64,000 nt of DNA, taken from the NCBI GenBank assembly GCA_030603065.1, contig JAUVYN010000006.1:1-64000 (forward strand), in the 5' to 3' direction. The stretch is from Pseudomonas sp. (GTDB taxonomy: Bacteria; Pseudomonadota; Gammaproteobacteria; Pseudomonadales; Pseudomonadaceae). This document shows positions 9,055 through 21,231 of this stretch, piece after piece. Positions within the stretch are counted from its first letter, which is position 1; every line of letters begins with the position of its first letter. Below the pieces are notes generated by a model, which worked only from the letters and a program-made list of their open reading frames with translations, did not search any database and was not told where the DNA came from. Position numbers and translations under genes: made by a program.

Positions 9055-9197
9055 TAAGCCTGGGCCTCTCGAATTCGGTTCATCATGCAGGCAAATTGGG
9101 GATGCCCGCAAAAAAGGTGAGCAAGTATGCCTGAAAAGTAGTCTTCAGCCAAGTCGAAGCGCTTGATGGGGGCGTGCGCGCTCGGATTCCGGTCCGT

Positions 9198-9905
9198 TCA
9201 GGTGATCGCGACCCAGCGCTGGTTCACGAGCATCTCGATTGGACGGTATTCGGTCTTATAGTTCATTTTCCTGCAGTTCTTGATCCAGTAACCCAGATAC
9301 AGCGAATCCAGTCGACTGCGGCGGGCCTCCTCGATCTGCCAGAGAATGGCGTAGCGACCCAGGCTGCGGCGGTGTTCTTCAGGGTCGTAGAACGTGTAAA
9401 CGGCGGACAGGCCATTGATCATCTGGTCGGTGACGGCGACTGCGAGCAGGCGACCTTCGCTACGGAACTCGTAGAACAGGCAGAACGGCCACTTGCGTAC
9501 AAGGAAGGAGCTGAACTGCTCGCGACTGGGAGGGTACATGTCGCCGTCGGCGTGCCGTGCCTCGATATAACGGCTGTATAATGCATAGATTTCGTCTGTC
9601 AGCGCTGGGAGCGATGCAGTCACCTGCAAGTCCGTGTTGCGCTTGATGATCCGGCGCTGCTGGGAGTTGGGCTTGAAGCCGGCTACCGGTATGCGTGCCG
9701 GGATGCAGGCCGAGCAGTTGCTGCAATGCGGCCTGTAAAGGTGGTCGCCGCTACGGCGAAAGCCCATTTCCGAAAGCGTGCTGTAAGTGCTGACGTCGAT
9801 CAGCTTCTGCGGATCGAGAAACAGTGTGGTGGCCTGTTCTTCCGGCAGGTAGCTGCAGGCATGGGGCTGGGTCGCGTAGAACTTGAGGTGGGCCAGGTCG
9901 GTCAT
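9198..9905 (-). CDS. bpt: Aspartate/glutamate leucyltransferase (Bpt)
   Basis: A 235-residue bacterial protein transferase that adds leucine from Leu-tRNA to proteins with N-terminal Asp or Glu, marking them for ClpAP. Visible signatures are the Cys cluster '[17 protein letters not shown]' (residues ~59-75) and the C-terminal [19 protein letters not shown] block that typifies the Ate1/Bpt fold. Length fits the family (~235). Its ATG overlaps the aat stop by four bases (ATGA). Together with Aat it forms the N-degron pathway; the usual partner genes clpA and clpS are not within this window. Confidence 0.96.
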   Translation of the reverse strand: MTDLAHLKFYATQPHACSYLPEEQATTLFLDPQKLIDVSTYSTLSEMGFRRSGDHLYRPHCSNCSACIPARIPVAGFKPNSQQRRIIKRNTDLQVTASLPALTDEIYALYSRYIEARHADGDMYPPSREQFSSFLVRKWPFCLFYEFRSEGRLLAVAVTDQMINGLSAVYTFYDPEEHRRSLGRYAILWQIEEARRSRLDSLYLGYWIKNCRKMNYKTEYRPIEMLVNQRWVAIT

Positions 9906-10660
9906 GGTGATGAGCTTCGCTGCACGGATGGCTTCAGTATAGAAGCACCTGGCGCATGATCAACAGGCGCGCCGGTCCCGCCCCAGTGGGACGGCACCTG
10001 CGGTCCGCAAAGGCGGCTCAGGCAGGTCTGAAAAGCGGCCCGGGACATGGACTGGGCGCCCAGGCTGAACAGGTGGTCGGTCGGCATCTGGCAATCGATC
10101 AGCTCGAAGCCCCAGTGCTGCAACTGCTCGACCAGGGTTATGAAGCCGGTTTTCGACGCATTGTCGCGACGACTGAACATCGATTCACCAAAGAACAGCT
10201 TGCCCAGCGCAACGCCGTAGAGTCCGCCCACCAGCAACTCGTCTTCCCACACCTCAACCGAATGGGCCAGGCCCAGTTCGTGCAGGTGGCAGTAGGCGTC
10301 GAACATGTCCTGGGTGATCCAGGTGGCGTCGGTGTAGTCGCGGGGTTCGGCGCAGCCGGCCATCACGGCAGGGAAATCCTGATCGAAGGTGACGCGAAAG
10401 GGCGTTCGTCGCAGGAACTTGCGCATGCTGCGCGAGATATGCAGGTCCGAGGGGTAGAGGACAGTTCGCGGGTCGGGGCTCCACCAGAGCAGCGGTTGGC
10501 CATCCTGATACCATGGAAAAATGCCGCGCCGGTAGGCCAGTTCCAGACGCTCAGGGGAGAGGTCGCCGCCCAGCGCCAGCAAGCCGTTGGGGTCATCGAG
10601 CGCCTGCTCGGCTGGCGGAAAGTCGAGGGTGTCCACGTCGAGCCAGGTCAGTTGGGGCAT
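9902..10660 (-). CDS. aat: Leucyl/phenylalanyl-tRNA--protein transferase
   Basis: A 252-residue cytosolic enzyme that attaches Leu or Phe to proteins with N-terminal Lys or Arg (N-end rule). Conserved blocks are clear: [22 protein letters not shown], the WWSPDPR motif, an [22 protein letters not shown] segment split over the acceptor fold, and [15 protein letters not shown]. The ATG at 10660 was chosen because the family begins 'MPQLTWLD'; the frame stays open to 10858 but the extra 66 residues look like translated leader. It overlaps bpt by four bases. In the P. aeruginosa order I recall, trxB lies between aat and ftsK; here only 230 bases separate them. Confidence 0.96.
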   Translation of the reverse strand: MPQLTWLDVDTLDFPPAEQALDDPNGLLALGGDLSPERLELAYRRGIFPWYQDGQPLLWWSPDPRTVLYPSDLHISRSMRKFLRRTPFRVTFDQDFPAVMAGCAEPRDYTDATWITQDMFDAYCHLHELGLAHSVEVWEDELLVGGLYGVALGKLFFGESMFSRRDNASKTGFITLVEQLQHWGFELIDCQMPTDHLFSLGAQSMSRAAFQTCLSRLCGPQVPSHWGGTGAPVDHAPGASILKPSVQRSSSP

Positions 10661-10890
10661 CGTTAGAGGGCCTTGCTGAAAGTGTGCGGATTTAGACGCT
10701 TTGTCAGGAAAAGGGTATAAGTTGTTGTCATGAATAAAGATAGATGCAAAATACGCGCAAGCGCAAACCGTCGTTGACCGCCTCGTGGGTCCGCAGCCAG
10801 GCGCTGCAGAGGGCCAAATGCAGAGGTGTCGTGAATTCATCATTGGGACACCGTACAATGTCGTCCTGAAAAGAAACGGAAGCCAAGATT
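10661..10890. promoter_or_regulatory. Divergent aat / ftsK intergenic region
   Basis: 230 non-coding bases between two divergent genes, so it must hold both promoters. On the plus strand TACAAT at 10854-10859 is a plausible -10 for ftsK, without a good -35 at 17 bases. On the minus strand TATACC (around 10715-10720) may be the -10 for aat. No LexA-like palindrome and no trxB remnant was seen. Confidence 0.4.
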
Positions 10891-13305
10891 TTGAAGGATA
10901 AGGTCGCCCAGAAAACAGCTCACTTCGCCTGGCGAGAGCAACTCAGCCTGCGGCTGCGCGAGGGTGCACTGCTGGCGATGATCGCCCTGTGCCTGTACCT
11001 CGTGATGACGCTCTTTACTTACAACCTTGCCGACCCGGGCTGGACGCGTAGCGGCGATGTGGCCGACGTGCAGAATGCCGGTGGGCGCATGGGTGCCTGG
11101 ATCGCCGATGTGCTGTTGCTGGTGCTGGGTTATCTGGCCTATCTGTTTCCAGTCATTGTGGCAGTCAAGGTATGGCAGATGTTCCGCAAGCGCCACCTGC
11201 CGTTCATCTGGAATGGTTGGCTGTTCTCCTGGCGGCTGATCGGATTCTTCCTCACCGTGTTCTCCGGATGCGCTCTCGCCGCGCTGCACGGAAGGCCGCC
11301 GGAGGGCTTCCCGGAGGGTGCCGGAGCGGGAGGCGTGCTGGGTCAGCTACTGCGTGACCTTGCTTACCCTGCCCTGAACATGCAGGGCAGCACACTGCTG
11401 TTTCTGACCCTGTTCCTGTTCGGCCTGACCGTATTCACCAATCTCTCCTGGTTCAAGGTGATGGACCTGACCGGCAGGATCACCCTTGACCTGCTGGATC
11501 TGCTCAAGCGCGGCTGGCAGGGCTGGAGTTCGCGCCGGGCCGCCGAACGGGTTGAGCGCACCATACCAGGCCGCCCGCAGAAGCTCTCCAGCCCAAGACA
11601 GGACCCGGTTTTCAGTCCGGAGGACCAGAAGCGCGCCGAGGCCTCGCGCGTCAAGCGCCAGGAGAGTCTGGCCAAGCATGTTGCCGCCCAGGAAAGCCGT
11701 CAGCCGCCGGAAATCGTGCCGCCTGAGGTCAAGCCGGTCGAGCCCAGTGTGCGTACCCAGAAGGAAAAGCAGTCGTGGCTGTTTGCCGGTACGGTAGAGC
11801 CTGGTTCGCTGCCGCCTATTTCCCTGCTGGATCCTGCCAGCAAGAAGCAGAAGGGCTTTTCTGCCGAGTCGCTCGAAGGCATGTCGCGTCTGCTGGAGCT
11901 CAAGCTCAAGGACTTTGGCGTGGAAGCCGAGGTCGAGAAGGTGCAACCGGGCCCGGTGATCACCCGCTTCGAGATTCAGCCGGCGCCGGGTGTGAAGGTC
12001 AGCAAGATTTCCAACCTGGCCAAGGATCTGGCGCGTTCGCTGGCGGTGATCAGCGTGCGGGTGGTGGAGGTGATCCCGGGCAAGACCACCGTCGGCATCG
12101 AAATCCCTAATGAAGACCGTGAGATCGTGCGTCTGTCTGAGGTGCTGCAGACCCGAGAATTCGACGAGGCGCAGTCACCGGTCACCCTGGCGCTGGGCCA
12201 CGACATCGGAGGCAATCCGGTGATGGCCGATCTGGCCAAGATGCCCCACCTGCTGGTGGCCGGTACTACCGGCTCCGGCAAATCGGTGGGCGTCAACGCC
12301 ATGCTGCTTTCGATTCTGTTCAAGGCGACGCCGGAAGAAGTTCGGCTGATCATGATCGACCCGAAGATGCTCGAACTGTCGATCTACGAGGGCATCCCGC
12401 ATCTCCTGGCGCCGGTGGTGACCGACATGAAGGAGGCATCCAATGCGCTGCGCTGGTGTGTCGCCGAAATGGAGCGCCGCTACAAGCTAATGGCAGCCAT
12501 GGGGGTACGCAACCTGGCTGGCTTCAACCGCAAGGTGAAGGACGCTGAAAAGGCCGGCATGCCCCTGAGCGATCCGCTCTATCGTCGTGAATCGATGGAA
12601 GACGTGCCGCCGACACTGGAAACGCTGCCGGTCATCGTGGTGGTGATCGACGAGTTCGCCGACATGATGATGATTGTCGGCAAGAAGGTCGAAGAGCTGA
12701 TCGCGCGGATCGCGCAGAAGGCACGGGCGGCCGGTATACATCTGGTACTGGCGACCCAGCGCCCCTCGGTGGATGTGATTACCGGCCTTATCAAGGCCAA
12801 TATTCCCACACGAATGGCCTTCCAGGTGTCGAGCAAGATCGACTCGCGGACCATTCTGGACCAGGGCGGCGCCGAGCAGTTGCTGGGCCATGGTGACATG
12901 CTCTACATGCCGCCAGGCACCAGCTTACCGGTGCGTGTGCACGGTGCCTTCGTGTCCGATGACGAAGTGCATCGCCTGGTGGATGAGTGGAAGAAGCGTG
13001 GCGCGCCCAACTACATTCAGGACATTCTCGATGGTGCCGATGATGGTGGCGGAGCAGGGGGCTTCGACGCCGGCGGCGGCAGCGGTGGCGGCGACGACGG
13101 CGAAGAAGATGCGCTTTACGACGAGGCTGTACGTTTTGTTACGGAAAGTCGCCGCGCTTCGATCTCTTCTGTACAACGCAAGCTGAAAATCGGCTATAAC
13201 CGCGCTGCAAGGATGATCGAAACCATGGAAATGGCCGGGGTCGTAACCCCGATGAACACCAATGGCTCGCGCGAGGTCATCGCGCCGCCCCCAGCTCGCG
13301 ACTAG
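10891..13305 (+). CDS. ftsK: DNA translocase FtsK
   Basis: An 804-residue septal DNA motor that moves chromosome dimers to dif and activates XerCD. Four N-terminal membrane spans lie within residues ~25-190, followed by a Pro/Gln/Lys-rich linker (~200-330) much shorter than that of E. coli FtsK. The motor has Walker A GTTGSGKS at 458-465, Walker [10 protein letters not shown] near 582-590 and a '[13 protein letters not shown]' block. The C-terminal gamma winged helix (~738-804) recognises KOPS; a Gly-rich spacer ([16 protein letters not shown]) precedes it. Start is a TTG at 10891 with a weak GGAAG upstream. It leads the ftsK-lolA-rarA-serS run. Confidence 0.97.
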   Translation: MKDKVAQKTAHFAWREQLSLRLREGALLAMIALCLYLVMTLFTYNLADPGWTRSGDVADVQNAGGRMGAWIADVLLLVLGYLAYLFPVIVAVKVWQMFRKRHLPFIWNGWLFSWRLIGFFLTVFSGCALAALHGRPPEGFPEGAGAGGVLGQLLRDLAYPALNMQGSTLLFLTLFLFGLTVFTNLSWFKVMDLTGRITLDLLDLLKRGWQGWSSRRAAERVERTIPGRPQKLSSPRQDPVFSPEDQKRAEASRVKRQESLAKHVAAQESRQPPEIVPPEVKPVEPSVRTQKEKQSWLFAGTVEPGSLPPISLLDPASKKQKGFSAESLEGMSRLLELKLKDFGVEAEVEKVQPGPVITRFEIQPAPGVKVSKISNLAKDLARSLAVISVRVVEVIPGKTTVGIEIPNEDREIVRLSEVLQTREFDEAQSPVTLALGHDIGGNPVMADLAKMPHLLVAGTTGSGKSVGVNAMLLSILFKATPEEVRLIMIDPKMLELSIYEGIPHLLAPVVTDMKEASNALRWCVAEMERRYKLMAAMGVRNLAGFNRKVKDAEKAGMPLSDPLYRRESMEDVPPTLETLPVIVVVIDEFADMMMIVGKKVEELIARIAQKARAAGIHLVLATQRPSVDVITGLIKANIPTRMAFQVSSKIDSRTILDQGGAEQLLGHGDMLYMPPGTSLPVRVHGAFVSDDEVHRLVDEWKKRGAPNYIQDILDGADDGGGAGGFDAGGGSGGGDDGEEDALYDEAVRFVTESRRASISSVQRKLKIGYNRAARMIETMEMAGVVTPMNTNGSREVIAPPPARD

Positions 13306-13322
13306 CGGAGAACTCCTCCTAT

Positions 13323-13958
13323 ATGATGAAAAACCTGTTGCGTTCCAGCCTGTCCGCCCTGTGCCTGTTCGCGTTGCCGCTGGTTGCGGCGGCCGATCAG
13401 GGCCAGGCGGCGGAGCGCCTCAATGAGCTGCTGTCGAAGGCTCGCACCATCACTGCCGACTTCTCGCAGATGACGCTCAGTGCCAACGGCGCCAACATGC
13501 AGGAGACCAGCGGTACGCTGGAGGTCAAACGTCCCGGCATGTTCCGCTGGCATACCAGCCCGCCGCTGGAGCAGGTGCTGGTTTCCGATGGCCAGACGAT
13601 CTGGCTTTATGATCCGGATCTGGAGCAGGTGACCATCCAGAAGATGGATCAGCGCATGTCGCATACGCCGGCGCTGCTGTTGTCAGGCGACGTGAGCACC
13701 CTGGAAGAGAACTTCGTGATTACCATGGACCAGGGTGGTAGCGTGGTTAACTTCCAGTTGGCGCCTCGGGACAACGAGTCGATGTTCGACAATCTGCGTC
13801 TGTCCTTCCGTGACGGTCTGCTCAACGACATGCAGATGAGCGACCCGATCGGTCAGCGCACCAATATTCTCTTCAGCAACGTCAAACTCAACCCCGAAAT
13901 TCCGACGAGCCGCTTTACCTTCGAGATTCCGCCAGGGGTCGACGTCATCAGTGAGTAA
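13323..13958 (+). CDS. lolA: Outer-membrane lipoprotein carrier LolA
   Basis: A 211-residue periplasmic chaperone that takes lipoproteins from LolCDE to LolB. A Sec signal peptide (basic MMKNLLRSS, hydrophobic core, cleavage near AAADQ at ~24) is followed by the LolA beta-barrel half: TADFSQMTL, the '[18 protein letters not shown]' strand pair and a [16 protein letters not shown] strand. Length fits the family. It lies 17 bases after ftsK, and its end overlaps the proposed rarA start by eight bases, so the three genes are likely co-transcribed, as in other Pseudomonas. Confidence 0.96.
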   Translation: MMKNLLRSSLSALCLFALPLVAAADQGQAAERLNELLSKARTITADFSQMTLSANGANMQETSGTLEVKRPGMFRWHTSPPLEQVLVSDGQTIWLYDPDLEQVTIQKMDQRMSHTPALLLSGDVSTLEENFVITMDQGGSVVNFQLAPRDNESMFDNLRLSFRDGLLNDMQMSDPIGQRTNILFSNVKLNPEIPTSRFTFEIPPGVDVISE

Positions 13959-15291
13959 CAGTATGGGCCTGTTTCCCGAACAGGCACCGCACCAGCCGCT
14001 GGCCGCGCGCATGCGCCCAGCCAGCCTGGATGAGTACGCCGGGCAGAGTCATCTGCTCGGCCCGGGGCGCCCGCTGCGTGTTGCGCTGGAGCAGGGCGCC
14101 CTGCATTCGATGATTTTCTGGGGACCTCCCGGAGTCGGCAAGACTACCCTCGCCAAGTTGCTGGCCACCCTGGCCGATGCCCATTTCGTGACCATTTCCG
14201 CGGTACTGGCAGGGGTGAAGGAGATCCGTCAGGCAGTCGAAGTTGCCCGCCAGCAGGCGGCGCAGAACGGACGGCAGACCATTCTGTTCGTTGACGAAGT
14301 CCATCGCTTCAACAAGTCGCAGCAGGATGCCTTCCTGCCATTCGTCGAGGACGGCACGCTGCTGTTCATTGGTGCGACCACAGAAAATCCTTCCTTCGAG
14401 TTGAACAATGCGCTGCTGTCCCGAGCACGGGTCTATGTTCTCAAGTCGCTGGACGACGAGGCGCTCAGCGCGCTGCTCGATCGTGCACTGAACGACACCG
14501 AACGGGGCCTGGGCGCCCATCGCCTGAAGATTGCCGACGAGGCGCGGACCATTTTGCTCGGCGCGGCTGACGGTGACGCACGACGCCTGCTGAACCTGCT
14601 CGAAATCGCTGCGGACCTTGTTCCGGACGACGGTACCATCGAAGTTGCCCTGGTCAGCGATTTGCTGAATGACACCAGGCGCCGCTTCGACAAGGGCGGA
14701 GAGGCGTTCTACGATCAGATTTCGGCTCTGCACAAGTCGGTACGAGGCTCCAATCCGGATGCTTCGCTGTACTGGTATGCGCGCATGATTGACGGTGGCT
14801 GCGATCCGCTGTACATCGCCCGCCGCGTGGTGCGCATGGCCAGCGAGGACATTGGCAATGCGGACCCCCGCGCTCTCGGCATCTGCCTGAGTGCCTGGGA
14901 CGTTCAGGAACGGCTCGGCAGTCCGGAGGGCGAACTGGCGGTGGCGCAGGCCATCGTGTATCTCGCCTGCGCGCCGAAGAGCAATGCGGTCTACACCGCC
15001 TTCAAGGCGGCCATGAAGGATGTTGCCAGCCAGCCGTCCCACGAGCCGCCCCTGCACCTGCGCAACGCGCCAACCAAGCTCATGAAGGAGCTGGGCTACA
15101 GCCAAGGCTACCGCTACGCTCACGACGAGGATCAGGCCTATGCCGCCGGGGAAGACTATTTCCCCGAAGCGATGGAGCCGCGCCGATACTATCAGCCGGT
15201 CAATCGCGGGCTGGAAGCCAAGATTGCCCAGAAGCTCGATTACCTGCGCAGCCTGGATCAGGCCAGCCCGAACAAGCGACGGCCCGACTGA
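13951..15291 (+). CDS. rarA: Replication-associated recombination ATPase RarA (MgsA)
   Basis: A 446-residue AAA+ ATPase of the clamp-loader-like RarA/WRNIP1 family, acting at stalled forks. Walker [10 protein letters not shown] is at 58-66, Walker [10 protein letters not shown] at ~112-120, and sensor-1 '[12 protein letters not shown]' follows. The C-terminal tetramerisation region includes the typical '[15 protein letters not shown]' segment and [10 protein letters not shown]. The GTG at 13951 overlaps lolA; an ATG at 13963 (MGLFPEQ) is an equally possible start and costs four residues. Confidence 0.96.
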   Translation: MSNSMGLFPEQAPHQPLAARMRPASLDEYAGQSHLLGPGRPLRVALEQGALHSMIFWGPPGVGKTTLAKLLATLADAHFVTISAVLAGVKEIRQAVEVARQQAAQNGRQTILFVDEVHRFNKSQQDAFLPFVEDGTLLFIGATTENPSFELNNALLSRARVYVLKSLDDEALSALLDRALNDTERGLGAHRLKIADEARTILLGAADGDARRLLNLLEIAADLVPDDGTIEVALVSDLLNDTRRRFDKGGEAFYDQISALHKSVRGSNPDASLYWYARMIDGGCDPLYIARRVVRMASEDIGNADPRALGICLSAWDVQERLGSPEGELAVAQAIVYLACAPKSNAVYTAFKAAMKDVASQPSHEPPLHLRNAPTKLMKELGYSQGYRYAHDEDQAYAAGEDYFPEAMEPRRYYQPVNRGLEAKIAQKLDYLRSLDQASPNKRRPD

Positions 15292-15305
15292 GCCGCGTAT
15301 CGGGC

Positions 15306-15334
15306 CTGATCCGCCTGCAAAACCCCGGTATACT
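15306..15334 (+). promoter_or_regulatory. serS: Candidate serS promoter
   Basis: TATACT at 15329-15334 is a near-consensus -10, with a weak -35 (CTGATC, 15306-15311) 17 bases upstream, between rarA and serS. The serS start is 69 bases beyond the -10. Confidence 0.4.
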
Positions 15335-15396
15335 GTTTCGCCACGCAGCGCCGCCCGGATGGCGGCGACCACACGCAACCTGCAACCAGAAGATGA

Positions 15397-16686
<1,290 letters not shown>

Positions 16687-16725
16687 GCCTCAACGCACCG
16701 CCTGGCGGCGCGATCCGGAGTCCCT

Positions 16726-18141
16726 ATGGAATATCTACCGCTGTTTCACAATCTTCAGGGGCGCCTGGTACTGGTGGTCGGCGGCGGCGAGATTGCACTG
16801 CGCAAGTCCCGTCTGCTCAGCGAAGCAGGTGCGCGTCTGCGGGTGGTCGCGCCGGAAATCGAAGGGGCGCTTGCGGCGCTGGTCGAGGAGGGCGGCGGCG
16901 AGTGCATCGAGCGCGGCTACCAGTCCGCCGATATGGACGCCGTGGTGCTTGTGATAGCCGCCACCGACGATGAAGACCTCAATGCACAGGTGTCTGCGGA
17001 TGCTCAGGCGGTGCGGCTGCCGGTCAATGCGGTGGACGCGCCGGAGCTGTGTACCGTCATCTTCCCGGCCATCGTCGACCGCTCGCCGCTGGTCATAGCG
17101 GTATCCAGCGGCAGCCATGCCCCAGTGTTGGCGCGGTTGACCCGCGCGCGTATCGAAACGCTGTTTCCGCATGCCTACGGCAGGCTCGCCCAGCTGGCCA
17201 AGCGCTTCAGAAGCCAGGTCAAGGCTGCCTTTCCGGGTATCAACCAACGCAGGGTCTTCTGGGAGGACGCGTTCCAGGGCGATATTGCCGAGCGCGTGTT
17301 TGCCGGACAGGACGCAGCCGCCGAAGCGCTGCTCGCCAGCAGGCTGCAGGAACAGGCCGGGCAGCGTTACCAGGGTGAAGTCTATCTGGTCGGTGCCGGT
17401 CCGGGTGATCCGGATCTTTTGACCTTTCGCGCGTTGCGTCTGATGCAGCAGGCCGACGTGGTCCTGCACGACCGCCTGGTGCCACCGGCAATCATCGACC
17501 TGTGTCGCCGCGATGCCGAGCGCATCTATGTCGGCAAGGCTCGTTCGCAGCACGCCGTGCCGCAGGAAGAGATCAATCAGCTGCTGGTTCGCTTGGCGAA
17601 GGAGGGCAAGCGGGTGCTGCGCCTCAAGGGCGGCGACCCGTTCATTTTCGGTCGGGGTGGTGAAGAGATCGAAGAGCTTACAGTCCACGGAGTGCCCTTT
17701 CAGGTGGTGCCGGGTATCACCGCTGCCAGCGGTTGTTCGGCCTATGCCGGGATTCCGTTGACCCACCGTGATTACGCCCAGTCGGTTCGCTTCGTGACCG
17801 GTCATCTCAAGGACGGCACCACCAACCTTGGCTGGGCCGATCTGGTGGCGCCTGGTCAGACGCTGGTGTTCTACATGGGGCTCGTCGGGTTGCCGGAAAT
17901 CTGCGCTAAGCTCATCGAGCATGGGCGCGCCGCATCTACCCCCATGGCGCTGGTGCAGCAGGGTACTACCGCTCGGCAACAGGTGCTGATCGGCACGCTG
18001 GAGTCAATGCCTGCACTGGTCGAACGTACCGAGATCAAGCCTCCGACGCTGCTAATTGTTGGTGAAGTAGTCCAGCTTCATGACAAGCTGAAATGGTTTC
18101 AGCCGCAGGCAGTGGAGCGGAGTGACGATAGCCTCGGCTAG
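16726..18141 (+). CDS. cysG: Siroheme synthase CysG (trifunctional)
   Basis: A 471-residue fusion making siroheme from uroporphyrinogen III for sulfite and nitrite reductases. The N-terminal ~215 residues are the NAD-dependent precorrin-2 dehydrogenase/ferrochelatase ([16 protein letters not shown]ossmann motif; catalytic '[18 protein letters not shown]' stretch). The C-terminal half is the SAM-dependent uroporphyrinogen-III C-methyltransferase ([18 protein letters not shown] near 224, [13 protein letters not shown] near 305, '[12 protein letters not shown]'). Full family length. It lies 39 bases after serS, the usual Pseudomonas order. Downstream the conserved order breaks: the tus genes I would expect nearby start ~22 kb further on. 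Confidence 0.97.
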   Translation: MEYLPLFHNLQGRLVLVVGGGEIALRKSRLLSEAGARLRVVAPEIEGALAALVEEGGGECIERGYQSADMDAVVLVIAATDDEDLNAQVSADAQAVRLPVNAVDAPELCTVIFPAIVDRSPLVIAVSSGSHAPVLARLTRARIETLFPHAYGRLAQLAKRFRSQVKAAFPGINQRRVFWEDAFQGDIAERVFAGQDAAAEALLASRLQEQAGQRYQGEVYLVGAGPGDPDLLTFRALRLMQQADVVLHDRLVPPAIIDLCRRDAERIYVGKARSQHAVPQEEINQLLVRLAKEGKRVLRLKGGDPFIFGRGGEEIEELTVHGVPFQVVPGITAASGCSAYAGIPLTHRDYAQSVRFVTGHLKDGTTNLGWADLVAPGQTLVFYMGLVGLPEICAKLIEHGRAASTPMALVQQGTTARQQVLIGTLESMPALVERTEIKPPTLLIVGEVVQLHDKLKWFQPQAVERSDDSLG

Positions 18142-18367
18142 CCTCCGGCCTAGACTAAAGAACTAGTGAAACGCAGCGGATAGCGCGTCATTATTATCGG
18201 CTTTTTTCTGAAATAGACGTGCTGAGAAGGGAGTTCTTGCCCTGTACGCCACATCACTTGAGCCAAGTGCGTGCGTCCACAATGCCGGTTGCCGGAGGCT
18301 TCGGCTCATCCTGGTTTTTCTGGTTCTCCTGTGTGGGTCGCTTGGCGTCGGTGTTGCTGGTGCAGGC

Positions 18368-20140
18368 GTGACGCTGGAAGATATTCCTGAGCAATCGCTT
18401 GCGAGGTACTTGTCCGTATATCGCAATGACGGCAAGCCCATTGGTCCCGACGAGGCGTTGCGCCTCGAAGAGCAGGGCATGTTCACTGCGCCGATGGGCA
18501 GATCGGGAGGTACCAATTTTGGTCTGACCAATGACGAGGTCTGGTTAAGTCTGGAGTTCAGGGCGGGGACTGGGATGTCCGGGAGGCGTATTCTCGAGAT
18601 TGCCCATGCCTCGCTCGACCATGTCGAACTTTTTGTACATGACGGCGATCGCTGGTTGCATACCCTTTCCGGGGATCATCTGCCTTTCACTGCACGGCTG
18701 CTACCACACCGCCATCATTTGTTTGAATTGCTGCTCGAACCCGGCCAGGATTACAGGCTTTTCCTGCGTGTCGCATCCAGCGGAACTCTCACGGTCCCGG
18801 TCGTCCTGTGGCAGCCGGATGCGCTTTGGCACAACGATCAGCAAAGCTACGCGCTGTTCAGCCTCTACTACGGGCTGCTCATAGGTCTGCTCATCTACAA
18901 CCTCTTTCTGTTCATATCCCTGCGCGATCGGCTGTATCTCATTTATGTCGCCTTCGTGGGCCTGCTCGGACTGGGTCAGGCGGGGCTGATCGGACTAAGT
19001 CACCAATTCGTCTGGCCTGACGATCCTTTCTGGGCAAATCTGTCGCCCACTGGTGGGGTTGCCGCTGCAGGCGTATTCGGTGCACTCTTCGTGCAGCGGT
19101 TTCTTGCCGGTACCCCCGCAACCTTGCGCCTGCAATGGCTGATGCCCGCCATCAGTGTAGTATTCGGGCTAATTTTTCTTTGCGCACTGCTGGGCTCGTA
19201 CCATGTGGCGGCAATTGCAGTGAACGTCACGGCACTACTGTTTGCGTTCAGTTCCCTGGTGATGGGTGCGGTCAGTCTGTATCACCGTGAACCAGGGGCT
19301 CGGTTCTTCGTCATTGCCTGGGTGTCCCTGTTTGCCGGTATGATCGTCATGGCGCTGCACAACCTCGGTGCGCTGCCGTCCAACCCGCTCACTTCCAACG
19401 CTCTGTTGATCGGGTCGGCTGCCGAGATGCTGATGCTGTCACTCGCCCTGGCGGACCGTATCAACGGCATTCAACTCTCCCATCAACGGGCGTTGGCGGC
19501 TGCCGTCGAGACCAGGCAGCAAATGGTAGAAGCGCTCCGCGAAAGCGAGCGTCAGCTTGAATCGAGGGTCAACGAGCGGACCCTGGCGCTGGCTCAAGCT
19601 AACGAACAGTTACGTGAAAGCAAGCGGCAATTGGAGCAGCAGGCCAATCATGACGCGTTGACCGGACTTGCCAATCGCAAGCTGCTCAACGAGCGTCTTG
19701 CCTGGGCGCAAGCCCAGTCCCGACGCCATGGCACCCGATTTGGCGTACTGATGGCGGACATGGACAAGTTCAAAGCGATAAACGACAGCCTTGGGCACAA
19801 GGCCGGAGACGAGGTGCTTGTGGAAGTGGCGCGTCGCCTGCGCTCCGCCGTCAGGGAAACCGATACGGTGGCGCGGATCGGCGGCGACGAATTCTTTCTG
19901 GTCATCGAATCGGTCAGTCAACGTAACGACCTGGAGAGCGTTCGTGCCAAGCTGATCGATGACATCGCTCGGCCGATATTGCTCACGTCCGGACACACCG
20001 TAACGGTCGGCATCAGTATCGGTGCCGCTATCTATCCTGAGGACGCCAGCAGCGTGGAACTCCTGTTCAGCCTGGCGGACAATGCCATGTACAAGAGCAA
20101 GGTATCACTGGAAAAGGATCCCACATGGCAAGAAGAGTAG
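18368..20140 (+). CDS. 7TMR-DISM diguanylate cyclase (5' end uncertain)
   Basis: At least 590 residues: a periplasmic DISM extracellular domain (~1-150), seven membrane spans (~158-370), a coiled coil (~375-415) and a GGDEF domain (~420-585). The active site is intact (GGDEF ~505) and the inhibitory I-site RETD lies five residues before it, so it should make c-di-GMP with product feedback. GTG 18368 is the first standard start codon in frame, but the frame is open back to 18212 and bases 18293-18367 encode an excellent signal peptide (RRLRLILVFLVLLCGS, then Ala-rich). The only start with a good ribosome site is CTG 18242 (AAGGGAG eight bases before). A frameshift from the ATG at 18282 is the alternative. 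So 18368 is a formal, probably wrong start. The 3' end overlaps corA by 16 bases. Confidence 0.88.
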   Translation: MTLEDIPEQSLARYLSVYRNDGKPIGPDEALRLEEQGMFTAPMGRSGGTNFGLTNDEVWLSLEFRAGTGMSGRRILEIAHASLDHVELFVHDGDRWLHTLSGDHLPFTARLLPHRHHLFELLLEPGQDYRLFLRVASSGTLTVPVVLWQPDALWHNDQQSYALFSLYYGLLIGLLIYNLFLFISLRDRLYLIYVAFVGLLGLGQAGLIGLSHQFVWPDDPFWANLSPTGGVAAAGVFGALFVQRFLAGTPATLRLQWLMPAISVVFGLIFLCALLGSYHVAAIAVNVTALLFAFSSLVMGAVSLYHREPGARFFVIAWVSLFAGMIVMALHNLGALPSNPLTSNALLIGSAAEMLMLSLALADRINGIQLSHQRALAAAVETRQQMVEALRESERQLESRVNERTLALAQANEQLRESKRQLEQQANHDALTGLANRKLLNERLAWAQAQSRRHGTRFGVLMADMDKFKAINDSLGHKAGDEVLVEVARRLRSAVRETDTVARIGGDEFFLVIESVSQRNDLESVRAKLIDDIARPILLTSGHTVTVGISIGAAIYPEDASSVELLFSLADNAMYKSKVSLEKDPTWQEE

Positions 20141-21189
20141 TCGTTCGACGCGGGAAGAAGGTGGGGGCGCCCCCGGGGACCCTGGTTCACATAGGCCAGA
20201 AGTATCTGGACGAGACCCCCGTCCGAGTCATTGAATACGACCAGGATGGCCTGACCGATACTACCCTGACGAGCCCCTCCGACCTCAGTGAATACCGTCG
20301 CAACGGCAAGGTGTCCTGGCTCAATTTCGACAGCGTCAATCAGCCCGAAGTAATTCAGGTTGTTGGTCAGGCCTTTGGCCTGCACCCACTGGTCATGGAA
20401 GATCTGCTCAACACGGACCAGCGCCCGAAGGTGGAGGATTACGACGGCTACCTCTACATCGTGGTGCGCATGCTGCGTTTTGACACGACGCGCAGTCAGA
20501 TACAGTCGGAGCAGCTCAGCCTGATTCTGGCCGACAATCTGGTCCTTTCGCTGCAGGAGATGCCTGGTGACGTTTTCGATGGCGTGCGCGAGCGGCTCAA
20601 TGCGGGTCGCCGGATTCGCTTCATGAAGGCTGACTACCTTGCCTACGCGTTGCTCGATGCGGTCGTGGATCATTATTTCACTCTGCTCGAGCACCTCGAT
20701 GATCAGATCGAATCTCTGGAAAACGACCTGATCGACAATCCGACGCCGGCCACGCTTGCCCGCATTCACCATTTCAAGCGGGAAATGCTGATGCTGCGCA
20801 AGGCCGTCTGGCCTCTGCGGGAGGTTTTGAGCCGCCTCTCGCGGGACGAAAGCGAGCTGGTATCGGCTGAAACGCGGCTGTTCCTGCGTGATGTGTACGA
20901 TCACGTTATCCATGTGATCGATACGATAGATACCCTGCGTGAGCTGCTTGCGAGCATGCTTGATCTGTATATGTCGAGCGTCAGCAACCGGATGAACGAG
21001 GTGATGAAGGTGTTGACCATCTTCGCCACCCTGTTCATGCCGCTGACCTTCATCGCCGGTGTCTATGGAATGAACTTCGAGATCATGCCCGAGCTCGAAT
21101 GGCGGTTCGGGTATCCCGCAGTGCTTGCGGTGATGCTGGCGGTGGCGGTGGGCCTGGTGATGTTCTTCCGGCGGCGGCGCTGGCTCTAG
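20125..21189 (+). CDS. corA: CorA family Mg2+/Co2+ transporter
   Basis: A 354-residue member of the CorA/MIT family of pentameric inner-membrane divalent-cation channels. A long cytoplasmic N-terminal funnel (~1-285) with the 'HPLVMEDLLNTDQRPKVEDYDGYLY' block (around residue 90) is followed by two membrane spans (~293-313 and ~327-348). The selectivity signature YGMNF is at 314-318 in the loop, and a basic FRRRRWL tail ends the protein. Length is nearer to the Thermotoga-type CorA than to E. coli CorA. The ATG lies inside the end of the diguanylate cyclase gene, indicating coupling; whether Mg2+ flux and c-di-GMP are functionally linked is unknown. Confidence 0.93.
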   Translation: MARRVVVRRGKKVGAPPGTLVHIGQKYLDETPVRVIEYDQDGLTDTTLTSPSDLSEYRRNGKVSWLNFDSVNQPEVIQVVGQAFGLHPLVMEDLLNTDQRPKVEDYDGYLYIVVRMLRFDTTRSQIQSEQLSLILADNLVLSLQEMPGDVFDGVRERLNAGRRIRFMKADYLAYALLDAVVDHYFTLLEHLDDQIESLENDLIDNPTPATLARIHHFKREMLMLRKAVWPLREVLSRLSRDESELVSAETRLFLRDVYDHVIHVIDTIDTLRELLASMLDLYMSSVSNRMNEVMKVLTIFATLFMPLTFIAGVYGMNFEIMPELEWRFGYPAVLAVMLAVAVGLVMFFRRRRWL

Positions 21190-21231
21190 TCAGCTGCTAT
21201 GCTGAAAAACGCAGTGGAGGAGGGGCCATAT

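Noticed and set aside
10661..10890. Remnant of trxB between aat and ftsK
   Set aside because: Neither strand shows thioredoxin reductase motifs (no CxxC with flanking Gly-rich segments); the space looks like a plain divergent promoter.
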